Part shown: positions 1 through 11,700 of the stretch, in pieces
Layout of the letters: every line of letters starts with the position of its first letter
Numbering within the stretch: the stretch's first letter is position 1
Source: Theocolax elegans
Taxonomy: Eukaryota > Arthropoda > Insecta > Hymenoptera > Cerocephalidae
DNA: 64,000 nucleotides
Reading direction: 5' to 3'
Assembly (NCBI GenBank): GCA_026168455.1
Contig: CM047429.1
Location: forward strand, 58,905,623 to 58,969,622
Notes under the pieces: generated by a model
What the model was told of the DNA's origin: nothing
Seen by the model: the letters and a program-made list of their open reading frames with translations, nothing else
The model's database searches: none
Program-made: the position numbers and the translations under genes

Positions 1-540
1 TCAGATCATCATCGAACCAGCCAGCGAGGGATACGCAGCAATCAGGAACATTCGGAAATAAGCAGATTTTTACTTGCATTTATTATTTGCGGTGCAGCCA
101 GCAAGGGATAAGCAAAATTCAAGAAACATGAAGAAAAGCAGTTGTTTTAAAGAAACAGCGACATCACAGCATTTAGTGCAAACGTCAGTACTGGTAAGTA
201 TTTTATACTAACAATTGTGTGAAATTTTCAATATTTGACTAACACTTTTAGTATAATTTTTCAGGTCATCATCGAACCAGCCAGCGAGGGATAAGCAAAA
301 TTCAAGAAAACATGAAGAAAAGCGTTTATTTTTAAAGAAACAACGTCTTCTCAGTATGGTGTCCAAAGCACAGTCCAGGTAAGTATATTATCAATTGTGA
401 GAAATTTTCAATATTTGACTAACACTATTAGCATATTTTTTCAGGTCATCAGCGGACCAGCCAGCGAGGGATACGTAACAATCACGAACATTCGGAAATA
501 AGCAGTTTTTTTTACTAATCCGACTTTATCGCAGCATGGA
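1..540 (+). other. Tandemly repeated exon-intron cassette, probable spliced RNA, 5' end outside the window
   Basis: A block beginning ACCAGCCAGCGAGGGATA recurs near 15, 275 and 455, with a weaker partial start near 96. Consensus splice sites surround it: donor GTAAGT at 194 with acceptor TTTTTCAG ending at 264, and donor GTAAGT at 379 with acceptor TTTTTTCAG ending at 444. The two introns (71 and 66 bases) resemble each other closely, so exon and intron were duplicated together. Two exon flavours occur, one continuing with GAACATTCGGAAATAAGCAG (copies near 15 and 455) and one with AAAATTCAAGAAA (near 110 and 290). The middle exon, 265-378, is 114 bases and open in one frame, but that frame stops soon after entering the exon at 445, and the first exon mixes frames. 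A non-coding transcript or 3' untranslated exons is therefore more likely than a protein. Splicing and strand are well supported; function is unknown. Confidence 0.5.
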
Positions 541-1950
541 GTATGAACTTTAATGCTTGTTAGTTTTTTTGTGTTTTTAATTGCTATTATACAACAAATT
601 TTTTTTAACTGCTTCATAATTTTATTATTTTCACCTAAGCAGCTAGAGACGGAGTCGAATGGTAGCTGATAATTAAACATAAGGTGATAATAGGTACATT
701 TACGCCACACGGTCAATAAGCTCCATTGCATGTAAGTTATTTTATGTTTCTTTGAATATCTTTGCGAGTGAAATGAATTTGTAAACAAGAATATCAATAC
801 CCTGTGTAGGGTGTGTTGCTTACTAAATAAGTAGAATATTTATATTTTAATAGATCGCTTTAAATACTTATATGCTACATTAAGTTTTGAACAGTAGGTT
901 TTTATATTCGTTGAAAAATATTAATTCTTATATTATTAATAACTGTAATTCGTAGTAGTCAGTTTAACAATATCACATTTTGTGTAAATAGTAAAATGTT
1001 AATATTAATACGCTAATACCGCTATGATATTTGAATCTTTAATATTATTGAATTTCAGAATGCTTTTACTCAAAAATATGTTAATTCAATTTACATATTT
1101 TATTGTGTTGTCTGCTTTTATTACTTATTCTAACTCGTTGACGTGAGTGAGTTCACAAGTGTGAATAACGTAGTACAGCAGTAATCGAATGTAACAGCTT
1201 TTTCTCATTAGCATTCATAAATTGAGAAAGTGAAGTAATATTAATAGGCCATGTCTAATTAATTAAAAAAATATGATAATTTAATAATTGTTATTATGTA
1301 TTACAGAATAGGGATATTTTTGACTTTTACACAATTTTATCGGATGCTATTGTGTGCAAGATATTGGTGGAAGTATTGATATTATAATTTTGCATTTCTC
1401 CGAATTTTTAAATGTATTGACGAACTTTTAACAATGCACATCTTGGTATCAATAAAAGGTACTCTAATTTTGATAAGTATTAAATATTATATATAATAAT
1501 TTAAATTCATTTATTTAACAAATGTTTGTTGTTGGTTAACAAACATTTTGTGAATTGTTTTTTTACACTAGTTCTGGCGTACATTTTTCTGGTATACACA
1601 GAGCAAACAATGTTTTATAGAAATCAATATGTTTTTATTTGTATTCGTAGTCCATCGTTATACTAAGAAAAAGTAATTTTTTTCGATTTGTACTCTATTT
1701 TTAAAATTTTTATAGGAAGATCAGACTGAAAATTTAACACGATCTATTGTTTGTATTGTTATTCGTATTTCTCAGTTTTTATTAATATAAAGTATTATTT
1801 AACGTTCTTCATTATTTGTGAGTAAAATAATGAAGAAACGAAACGAGTTATTTAAATATTTCTGAATAATCGTTTAAAGGAATTAATCGGTAAATACAAA
1901 TTTTATCCGTATTTTCGATACAATACAACCTATTCTTGTATTGTTGTGTG
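541..1950. other. AT-rich spacer
   Basis: The probable last exon of the preceding RNA fades out here. I see no gene in the rest, only homopolymer-rich AT sequence. A CACAAGTGTGAATAA stretch near 1154-1168 recurs upstream of peptide B near 55976-55990. Confidence 0.5.
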
Positions 1951-1952
1951 AG

Positions 1953-2039
1953 CACTTGTGCACACTCGGAAGTAAATTAGATATATGAAGTAAAACGTTA
2001 CCTTTTTGGTATATAAGCATTAAACTATTTAGCTCAGTA
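1953..2039 (+). promoter_or_regulatory. Core promoter of secreted peptide A
   Basis: A TATATAAG box at 2010-2017 is followed 26 bases later by TCAGTA (2034-2039), which fits the arthropod initiator TCAGT. The decamer CACTTGTGCA at 1953-1962 lies 57 bases upstream of the TATA box. The same decamer lies upstream of the TATA box of paralog B on its sense strand. The start codon at 2079 would follow a leader of about 43 bases. Confidence 0.6.
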
Positions 2040-2078
2040 TTGCATTCCAAGGAATACAGTGCAATCCGAAATTCGAAA

Positions 2079-2523
2079 ATGGTTTCTAAATATTTTCTTA
2101 CTTTCTGCGCTTTAGCTTTGCTTGTCATTTCAAGCATTGAAGCTCAAGAAACTCAAGTAGAGGGTGACGATGAAATTCGAGGAGGAGTGAGTAAAACTAA
2201 GCTATTTTATTTGTAATTGTTTGCGTTTAGCATTATTTGCATTGCATTAAAAATTTTTACTGAATTTACAGTATTTGAAAATAGCTATAACCCTACTCAA
2301 AAAAGCCTTTACGAAAGTAAATGGTGAATGTATCTACGAAGCGATCGATGTTTGCGGATTCAATCTGTTACATCCGAAAAAACTCGTAAAATGCGGGGTA
2401 TGTTTAAAATAATATATAAAATTACATACATTTTGAAATAGTATATACGAAAATTTATTGATTAATATAATATTATAGAAAAACTACTTTGAGGAGCATA
2501 AGGATATTTGCATTAAGCAATAA
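2079..2523 (+). CDS. Small secreted cysteine-containing peptide A, three exons
   Basis: Exons are 2079-2186, 2272-2397 and 2479-2523, all phase 0, with donors GTGAGT and GTATGT and acceptors TTTACAG and TTATAG, giving 92 residues. Exon 1 (36 codons) encodes a signal peptide (hydrophobic core FLTFCALALLVISS, likely cleavage after SIEA) and an acidic stretch ending DDEIRGG. Exon 2 (42 codons) is basic and probably helical at first (YLKIAITLLKKAF), with cysteines in ECIYEAIDVCGF and KLVKCG. Exon 3 (14 codons) adds a fourth cysteine in KDICIKQ, so two disulfides are possible. The start has a good context (AAAATGG) and follows a TATA promoter; AATAAA lies 56 bases past the stop. The paralog at the other end of the window has the same exon plan. 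I do not recognise the family. An acidic propiece before a cationic cysteine core is typical of secreted defence or venom peptides, but that role is inference. Confidence 0.85.
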
Positions 2524-2578
2524 GAATAGGAGGCTAAAGAGGAGTGTAAAGTGTATTTTATTTATGTTGTATTATAGA

Positions 2579-2584
2579 AATAAA
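2579..2584 (+). terminator. Polyadenylation signal AATAAA for peptide A
   Basis: Canonical AATAAA lies 56 bases after the stop codon of peptide A and is the first one downstream on that strand. Confidence 0.5.
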
Positions 2585-2589
2585 ATATT

Positions 2590-3900
2590 GTTTATTTATT
2601 TAATAATAGTTGTTATATTTATTAACATTACAATTGCTTTTGTTTACAGAATTTATATTACTGAAATATGACTTATTTAGTAACGCTTTAGAGCAAGCTA
2701 AAATAAGCATATTCTAACCATAATATTGGTAATTAATACTACACTTCTTTTGAAGTAATTTTTAAATTAATAATAATTAACACAAATTTTTAAACTGAAG
2801 TTGATTACTATAATTTAAATTTTGTCCGCATTTAATTTAGTTGATATTATTCGGAGACGCCCGTGCATTCGCATATAAAAGTGTTAGTTTGCGACTAATG
2901 ACCGTATGCTGGTTTTGTCATGCAGACTCATACATACGTAGTAGAAGAACTATCCAGTTGACTGTGATTTATTACTCGTGTTACTTTCCAATGATGCTGT
3001 TTGAATTCTCTCGTTGCGAGCTCTTTTACCATTATATTGTTTCTCTGTATATATACTGGTTTAAAATTATAGTGATACTTCCCTTTTGAACCAAGTACCG
3101 AAAATAGAAAGGTAGTTAACACCAGTTGTAAAATAGCAATTTTAACTGAACACAGGGCACGTCTATCTAAATTACGGACGAACCAAGGTGTGTGCAACTA
3201 CAATATTAGATAATTTAATGGTATGTATATATACATACGTTCAAAAGACAAATAATAAAATAAGACAATGATGCATAAATCATTTTATATCTAATAAATC
3301 TGTTTATTAATTTGAATGCCATCAAAGTTCTAAGAGTACGTCAGATATATATTGTATACCTGATATACAAGATGGATGAGTGTCGGAAGTTGCCCGAGCT
3401 CAATATAATTAAAGACTTTCAGAAATGCGCACCTTGAACTTGGAAATAATTAATTTCAATTCGCATCAAAATCGACATTAGACTGTTATTGCTTGACGTG
3501 AAACTTATTTCAGAAGTATAATATCAAAAGGAACTCTTCTTTTTATCTAAAACTGCATACACGACGGTATATGAAACGAAAATATTATTATATATAACCA
3601 TCTTTTTTTATATGTTTGAATCCAGTGACTAAAAACCACAGTTCTTAAAGACATTTTTGGCTTATGGATATGTAACCAAGTTCACACTTCACGTTGGTGG
3701 AAAATGTTTTCTCATTTATAACATTATTAAAAAAACTTTTCATCCGTATAAATAATTAAAAAGGTTAGTGGAAATTTAATATAACAAGTTCCAGCTAATT
3801 ACGTCGATGATAAAAAATTAATTAGATATTTGTGTACCCGTGTGTAATATGCGAATTCTAAATTTGTGTATTATTAATTTACGAGGAAATTAAGATAAAA
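2590..3900. other. AT-rich spacer
   Basis: Open frames near 2841-3197 overlap on both strands and lack good starts, splice sites or recognisable motifs. I see no gene or repeat. Confidence 0.45.
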
Positions 3901-3912
3901 TATATGTATGAC

Positions 3913-4044
3913 ATGTACACCAGAGCACCAATCAACAAGTCTGTATTTTGGGTAGATGTCACTTTCTCAGCTCTCGACCTCGTGGCCTTTAGCGCTGAGT
4001 TTGCAGTACAGCAAGAAAGCGAATCTACGAATACTCGTTTGTAA
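3913..4044 (+). other. Short open frame or exon-like island
   Basis: This GC-richer island in very AT-rich flanks holds an ATG-initiated 43-codon frame containing FWVDVTFSALDLVAFSAEF and ending TNTRL. The perfect donor GTAAGT overlaps its stop (4041), so the segment could be an exon starting at the CAG near 3923. The opposite strand is also open across it, which weakens any coding claim. I recognise no family. Confidence 0.2.
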
Positions 4045-4049
4045 GTGTT

Positions 4050-5770
4050 ACTCTTGTCCTACATTTCTTACAACGTGATCCTTCTGTAATAGATAACAAA
4101 TAATACTTGATGTTTCAAAATATATTTAATACATTATCATATCCTCAATTATTATTTCTCATCAAATATGGTAAATATTAATTATTTTATTACTTTTACT
4201 TTAATAAATTATTATATTTCTATAGTAAAATAAGATGTTATATCGAATAATTTAATTAGCAGTTTTGTTTCAGGTTCCAATTATTCTACGGGGGTGATTA
4301 TAAGTTAAAAATTTTTTAATTTAATTTAATTAAAATTAATCTATAATTTTTTTTAGTTTTTAAATTGAATCCTTTAACTTTTTCATGTTTTTTTATGAAG
4401 AAGTTAATATTAGTTAACATACTTAAATACAAAAGTGATTGTACGCAGATAAACTTAAAGACATTACTTGCAATGCACAACGTGTACTTACCAATGTTAA
4501 TAAATGAAACTAAACTTTTTTTTTAAATAAGACCACAAGTGCAATTTTGTTGAGTGCAACCAAATAAGCTTGAAATAAAAAAACATTAATTATCATTAAA
4601 AAAGATTTAGCGCGAAATAAGCTTGTTATGATTTATGCATTTTTATTCCTGCATATTAAAAGTAGAGTATGTTAGCTGATAATTTATGACATTAGTTTGT
4701 ACTCTTAATAGCTGAAGTTTTATAGATTAAGTAATAAGACTTTAAACGTGTAGAATACATATATATAATTATAATGTATAATCACTATACTGACGCAACA
4801 TTGTGTTATATATATATTTAATTGCAATTGTTATAAGTTTTGCGGAACATTAAAAAAAATTTGGTGAATTGAATACATTGTTTTATTAACTAGTTTCAAA
4901 AAAATATTTTTGTTTGTACCTAAATATTTATTACAAAAGGTAAAAACTTTAAATGAAAATGAAAGATAATGTATTAATGACTACAAAATATTCATTAGTT
5001 TTACCAAAATATTTTTTAACACTATTCGATAATATATTTAAACATACTTAATTTTTTTGTTTAACATTTAATATAATCATATCTTAAACTATCAAATTTT
5101 AAATTTATAAATTTTACTAGTCGACTGAAGCTCGATAAGAAGTATTTATAATTATAAAACAAAAAAGAAAATCGGAGAAATAGGGCTGGTTTTGCATTGA
5201 AATTTCGAATTGTTTTTTAAAAATATTTTCTGTTATTGTTGAATGTATTCGATAGTTTCGCGAATAGATATGTCAGATTAGCATACAAAAATACAAAAAT
5301 AGTTATGCTTCGAGAATAACGATTAAACTCTTAATAACATTGAAAAAAGAAAATTATTATTTCTCAAATTCAACATGCATATAGTTATAGTATGTCGACT
5401 GTGTTGTACAATATTTACCGTTTACACGCCGATACTTTTACAGTTTTACGGAGTTATATCGTTAGTAATATTAAAGTAGTACTCAGCGCTTGTTACATAA
5501 AAGTATAATTAAACGTTTTATTTAATTTTGAATATTTTTACTATTTATTCCATATGTTTCAATAAATAATCCAATTTTACAAATCTACATTTTTATTTAC
5601 TTAATCAAAAAAAGAGTTTTGATAACGATTGCCTTCCCATAGCACCCTTACACTCTGATTATTCTGTCGACCAGAATATCCAAGATTATGTTAATCGACG
5701 GCACGCGCCTTAGCGGATCTACGTGCTCCGTGCGTACAGCAACTTTATGCACTATCGTATTGTAGAACTA
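4050..5770. other. AT-rich spacer
   Basis: This is very AT-rich with no supported gene. A small GC-richer patch at 5640-5760 has an open frame of about 40 codons on the minus strand, without a start or splice context that would support it. Confidence 0.45.
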
Positions 5771-5777
5771 TTCGATG

Positions 5778-5798
5778 AACGTGACCAAAAGTCACGTT
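5778..5798. other. Perfect hairpin AACGTGAC / GTCACGTT
   Basis: An 8-base perfect stem with a 5-base loop sits in the GC-richer patch. The arms contain ACGTGAC/GTCACGT, similar to a CRE or E-box half-site. It may be a paired regulatory site. Confidence 0.35.
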
Positions 5799-5799
5799 T

Positions 5800-7140
5800 G
5801 TGAAGTTGACTAACCCTTGTCCATCGTATAGTCTAGGACTTTCTTAACATGTACAATGTACATACATGTTACAACATTTGAGCTTCAATATTGTCAAATA
5901 TTTATGTTTGGATGTATACGCTATATTGATTAATAAACGTAAATATCAAGATTAATGTTACACTGTTAATTAAAGTTAAAAATTAACACATGTACGAAAT
6001 AAAGAAGTTAAAAATTTTAATTATTTGACACATCTTTTCAAAAATCAATGTTTGAGAAATCTAGTCTCGCTATAGGAAGCAGATATCCAGTCACGAATCA
6101 ACGATCCAAACATCTTTCTTATTCTATAGAACTTTACGCGATTATCTTGTACATAGAAGTAAAACTTTTCAATTTTCTTGATTACTTCTTCCGTAACTTT
6201 GTTTCCCTTTACTTTCTCCTCATGCTTGATAATTCTTATATTCTCTTTAGTACCATCTACGTCTTTTGTAACAAAACATTCTTTTGATTGTATATTTTAC
6301 TTGTTCACATTATTAAAACTTCACTCTCTAGTTTCGCTATTTGATTTTTATTTTCTTTATGCAAGATTTATTTTCCTTAACGTTTCTGTGGATTTCACCA
6401 GTGATCTTTATAATTAACATCTACGTACAGACAGCTATACTTCTTTAATAATATCAATAATACGTTTTTTAAATTTGACGTTAATTGTAACTTTTAATCC
6501 AATCGAGTAAAATAAACGTATGATAACTGAACTTTATTTAAAAAAAATACTACGGTTAAAGAAGTCGATAAAACATATATTTTATTTACTCTGCACTCTT
6601 GCTTGTCGTACATTTCTTACCGGTTGCTTCAATTCCAACCTGCGAGGATGCATGTCGACAATATCTCTCTTTATACCCTCAACATATTTCCCTCACTTAC
6701 ATACTTTTTATTTCCCAAAGGTATATTAGTTTTCCCTAATCGCAAATGCATATACTTTAATTCTGTCCCTTTTGGATAAGCATCATATCTCAGGATCTTA
6801 TCGTAACATTCAAATCCATACGAAAAATCTTTTCACTTTAACACTGCGTATTCGACTTATTAATGTTGTTGATATAACACGAAAAAAATCTTAAATTTGC
6901 CAATCTCTATTGTTAAATATTATAAGATTAAAATTTAAAAAATTTATTGAATTTAAACGTTTTTATAATCGCAATTTGACTTTTTTTGCTTTGTGAAAAA
7001 TGAAGAAGTTAGATAGGTAACTTGTGAGATAAATTAAAAGTAAAATAAGCCGTTAAAAATGGTGTGCTATAATGCTTGTAAAAAATAAAAAATCAGTAAT
7101 AAAATGTACATATAACGTATAGGGTTGGTAATCGCAAAAA
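5800..7140. other. AT-rich spacer
   Basis: The open frames here are low-complexity Phe/Leu/Ser/Tyr-rich translations of AT-rich sequence. No gene is seen. Confidence 0.45.
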
Positions 7141-7141
7141 A

Positions 7142-7333
7142 TTACAGTGGGAGTCTCTTTTCTCTCGGGCAATGTGAAACTACGTAATTGTAGGTACACT
7201 CGATCTCGTGTTGTTTAATTAATGGTTTCATCCGGATTAACGCTTCTTGAACCTTCTTGAATTCTCTGGGTTCTTCAAAACTCAATGCACTAATCGCAGA
7301 GTAAAAGTACTTTATTGAAGATGGCATGAACAA
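7142..7333 (-). CDS. Candidate coding exon or short protein, unknown
   Basis: On the minus strand an open stretch follows a TTGAGTAG sequence that could be a splice acceptor; the first ATG is near 7325. The predicted product, about 61 residues, has a charged, balanced composition unlike translated AT-rich noise. It contains EEPREFKKVQEALIRMK, cysteines in EIECTYNYVVSHC, and a basic end, EKRLPL. The spacing of a helical lysine-rich stretch and then C-x(7)-C is faintly like the cysteine exon of peptides A and B, but residue identity is too low to claim homology. No signal-peptide exon was found upstream on that strand. It could also be a chance frame. Confidence 0.3.
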   Translation of the reverse strand: MFMPSSIKYFYSAISALSFEEPREFKKVQEALIRMKPLIKQHEIECTYNYVVSHCPREKRLPL

Positions 7334-7437
7334 TTCTACTCAAGATGTGAAGAAAAAGCCACTTTATATCTACTTAAAAATAATATACATAATTATAGTT
7401 CTTTTTTTACTTTAATTATTTTATTTAATTATATTTA

Positions 7438-7690
7438 CTAATAATTATATTTACTAATATTGTATTTAAATCTCTCCCTATGTTTTGTCACAGTAATTAA
7501 GAAGATGCACAACGAGTAAGTTCGACCTGTGATTATATATTGGAAGCAGTTCAATAATTTACGAAGCTTTTCCCTTTTAACGAAAGAGCGGAAGCACACA
7601 CGTAGTGTTCCGTTGTGCCCGATATAATCGGATGTCGTGATCCCAAAAGACATGGAGAGCCGTGGCAAAGCCAAGAATTGTTCCCCAGTG
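7438..7690 (-). other. Open frame with charged segment, possible exon remnant
   Basis: The minus-strand frame contains RSFVKREKLRKLLNCFQ, reminiscent of the short R-x-x-L-x-x-LL segments in insect chemoreceptors. The rest does not look like a receptor, and the frame has only non-ATG starts upstream of an internal ATG. I do not call a gene. Confidence 0.15.
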
Positions 7691-7988
7691 ACAAAGAATC
7701 GAGTAGTCTAGTCCCGCGCGAAAATTCCGCGGCTCAATAGTTAAGTCGGAAAAGCTCGTTCGTACACGACTCGCGGAATCCCGTCGAATACGCCACTCTC
7801 GTTTGCTATAATTAAACGCAATGCGAAAAAAAAATTAACGACAGGAACACGATGACTTGATAATTAAAAATTCGAACCAGAATTACCGTATTTTGAAGAT
7901 CGAATCCACATAAATTATAATTTTTTTGCAGGTTCGACAAGACCGATCAAACTATTATCGAATTGATAAAAATTTGTTGAGGTCTCGA

Positions 7989-8034
7989 TATATAAAGGTG
8001 AAAAATTCGAGTACAGTCACTTTCTCAAAGTGAC
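7989..8034 (+). promoter_or_regulatory. Candidate TATA promoter with palindrome at the start site
   Basis: TATATAAAG at 7989-7997 is followed 26 bases later by ACAGTCAC. The presumed start overlaps a perfect inverted repeat, GTCACTTT-ctc-AAAGTGAC (8016-8034). It lies at the left edge of a GC-rich island, as a promoter would. Confidence 0.35.
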
Positions 8035-8735
8035 GTCGGTTCATCGACAGCTGATTTTTTTGATCGCGCATTCCCGAGACGGCACATGCGCGGTAGTCAC
8101 TAGCAGCACATGTCGCGTGGAAAATACCATGCCATTTGAAATAACGTTTTTTCGCAAAGAGGTACAGAGGAAAAAGTGGCGTTCAACGTCGAAACAAAAA
8201 ATTGCGGCTCCTTTTTGTCGGAGTCGGTGATCGATCAGTCTCCTTCTCTGATACTTTTTGCTTTTGACTTGGTATACAGGATACGCCGGTGCACGAGGGA
8301 TTTTAGTCTTTCACGTTAATCCCGTTAACGCCCGGCAACGACGGATTTAGCGCGCGAAAACGCAAATGTTTACAAAGTTAGCTCTCTTGTTCCGTTTGAC
8401 TTGTGCGTGAGCGTGCACTCGGTCGTTTCCATCTCTCTTTTCCTCGTAGTTTTAGTTCTATAGTCACCCGTTGTGTTAGACTTGCTCGCTCATTATCAAA
8501 TTTCGAGCCTTTAAATGCTCGCTGCGTAGTACGCGCAAAAGTTTCGTCCTGCACGTCGTGCATTTCCTCGGCGCGTTCTCCCACCCTCATTAAAATGACA
8601 TTTCCGACATTCCGCGAGGGTATTAAATTTGCAAACCGCCATTGTTTTTTTTCTCCGACGTCTATGCGTCATAACATATTTTTTCCCGTTTTATATAGAG
8701 TTATTAAGCAATTTGTCCATCCTATTTCGTAAACT
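8035..8735. other. GC/CpG-rich island
   Basis: This is about 700 bases of CpG-rich sequence in AT-rich surroundings. Overlapping open frames exist on both strands (for example 8378-8732), as expected of GC-rich sequence. None has a recognisable motif. Possibly a first exon, promoter or enhancer. Confidence 0.35.
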
Positions 8736-8739
8736 CATA

Positions 8740-11700
8740 TTTCGCGTGGCTCTCATTTCGACGTAGACATATTAAGTACGTAGTTCCAACTATTTGCATT
8801 ACTCGCATTGTTTGTAATAAATACTGTGAATTCTTAATGCTCACAAAGACAGAAAGTTAACTTACAGCTTTTTACCGGTGAATGAACTAACGATGTCTAT
8901 AGCAATGAAAACGCATCAAATACTTACTTAATATCGTGCCTGACTGAATATCTATTTTTCTACTTGTGCAACTTACTTTCAATTATGCATTGTTGTATTT
9001 TAATTTTGGGTAATTCTCTTTTACAAATGGTTCGTAAAAACTAGGTTTTTCCTTAACGTTTCGACGCAGTAAAAACCTACGACGATCTTAAAATTAAACC
9101 GGAAGATATAAAAATGATAGGTTACCTAGTTTATCGAACTGCCGAGCAATTACAATAACATAAAAGAATCGACAATGTATAGAGTACTTCAACAGAGGAA
9201 TAAAAACCCAATAAAAAAAATTTAATTTCCAGAGGAGAAAAATTTTCCGAGCAAACGTAGTGAAATATCGAAGTTTTGAGGGTCTTATACACGAAATGCG
9301 CGTTTCCGTATTCGTCGTCGCCTCCAGCCTTTAAATCAGTACGAGCCGTTCGTGCTAAGAGTTCATATCCGCGGCTACTTTCTTTTCGTGGCCGAGGCCC
9401 ACTTTTCTCATAGATACTACGAGTTTGAACGGAATATTCGTTAAACGTACCGTAATAAGCCTGTGGAATATTTCTAGCCAAAAAGAAGAAAATAAAGGAA
9501 AGGTGTAGTAGCATTTGCATCTCTTACAGTCTCGAACGAAACTCGTGAGGTAATGGGCCATCCTCGAAGAGATTGTTTCTTTCTCTCCAATTGGCTCGTT
9601 CAACGGTAACGACACCGTCTTTCTCGCGCCTTTACCTATTATATGCATAGAAGACGATAGCGGAACGGAAATGTGACCTTCTTGACATTTGCAGTTTTAT
9701 TTTCTATTTCAAAATATTTTTATACATTTAAGAAATATTCGCATTTAACGAGTTTTCTTCCAACAGATTGGGGACGAATATCTTTTGTTAAATATAGATA
9801 CACTAGACAATACTTATTTCCCTCTGGTATAAAAATAAGTTTAATTATGATCAGTCACCTGTATTTACATTTCGTATCTGTTTGACACTGATTTCTATAT
9901 AAATAGATAAAGACAAATGCACAGATTTAGTACGATGAGATTATTCTCATATTAATAAGGTGAACTGTCATTGTGTTAATTTTGTATATTTATATTATTC
10001 GTTATTTTTATTGTGAAATATAATAATAAAAATTATTTGTTTAGTTTAAAGAGCTTGGCAAATTTCGTCCACGTATATAATGTAAAAAATGGTTAGCTTT
10101 ATTTAAATTAAGAAACTTAGCTGACCCTCAAGAAGTTGAAAAATAATTCTTTTAATTTTGTAAATCAAGAATGGAGGGTGAAAAACAAGTATTATCATCA
10201 TTATATTTCCGTCATTCTCATTATTTAAAATCAATTTTGATACATAACAATCTGCTTTTTATACAAATTTTTATTTTTAAACAATTTTATAAAATTATTG
10301 TGTCGTTGATAAAAGTTTCTATTGGATTGTGTAAATTACCGTTTAAAAAGAACAATAAAGTGAGCACTAAGATTTAGTAACTATATACATGTCCAAAGAT
10401 AAAATTTTAATTTAATTTGATTCATTTAAAAATAAACTTTAATTATACTGTATCTATTTTCGATTATCGCCTTACTCTGCTCGGTAAAATTCCACTTAAA
10501 CATATCTATATAGACGTAGACATTGATATACTGGTATTGTTATCTCCGAAACTTTGATACAGTTTTCCACAACTTTTTCATCGCTTAATGAGTTCAAACT
10601 TTTATTAATTATAGGTCGTTTTACTTTTTAAATTATTGATACAAATACAACATTATTATATAATTATGTAGAACATCACATTCCAATTCTGCACTACACT
10701 TATACAACTTGTTAAATTATTATTTATATTTATATTTCAAATTAATTCAACAAAGAGAAACTCGATAGTGAAGTCAAGTATTTAAATACTTGGAACTTTG
10801 ATAATGTTACGAAAATAGAAATAATGCTCGGTTCGTAATAATAAAACTTAATAGGTTTATGTGACTTTAAACTTGAAACAATTATCTAAAGTATCGCAAC
10901 GTGAAAATCGTTCGGGGGTGCTATTTAATTAATAAAACTTAATCGTCGTCGAATAAAAACTATGGAGGAGAAAGGGTTATATACATTTTTTAACCATAGT
11001 TGTTGAAAATTTAACTATACGAAAGTGCTCGTAATTGCAGGAGAGATCCTAGTCCCACAATTAGCAGAATAGTCAGAGGAAATTTAATTGAAAAAATTTT
11101 CCCCCGTGTTAATTTCTCTATTGTTCGTTGTCCCTCGTGTTCGTCACCTTGTGCGGATCCTTATTTCCTTGGTTTATATAGTCTAAATGCGCGCGTGACT
11201 ACACCGGCGAAAAAAGAAAACGCGTCTGTATACAGTTATATAACAAGAGAGATGCAGGCCACTATAAGGCGGCGATTCATTTTAATCCGAAAGTTTAAGC
11301 CAGCTCGGGGGCAATAAGGCTGGGTGAACTTTAAAAGCGTCGCTTTAAGCTCGCTTACTTCGTCGCGAGACGTAGCCTCACAGTGGCTAGGTAATGCGAA
11401 TGGCCAAAGCAAGACACTGAGAAAGGCGCAAAGAATGACTGTACGAAATAATGGAAACTAGAGAAAGAAGGGGAAAGTAGAAAGTATTGAAAAGACAGAC
11501 GGTTGGGGATACTTATAGAAATAGAGTAAACTAAGAATGGAGATTAAGTCGTTAAAGAAGGATATGACACTGGAAAAGCTTATTTACGGGTCAACAAGGA
11601 GATTACCAATTAATTTCTTTATTTACTTGTATTGGACATAATTGGTTAGATGCTTGTCCGGTTTTACTTGTGGCAACTTACTTTAACTATTTTTATTAAA

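Noticed and set aside
441..797. 118-codon minus-strand frame
   Set aside because: It is antisense to the spliced repeat exon and has no protein-like features.
9131..9648. Overlapping minus-strand frames of 129 and 97 codons
   Set aside because: They overlap each other in different frames within a GC-richer island and show no family signature.
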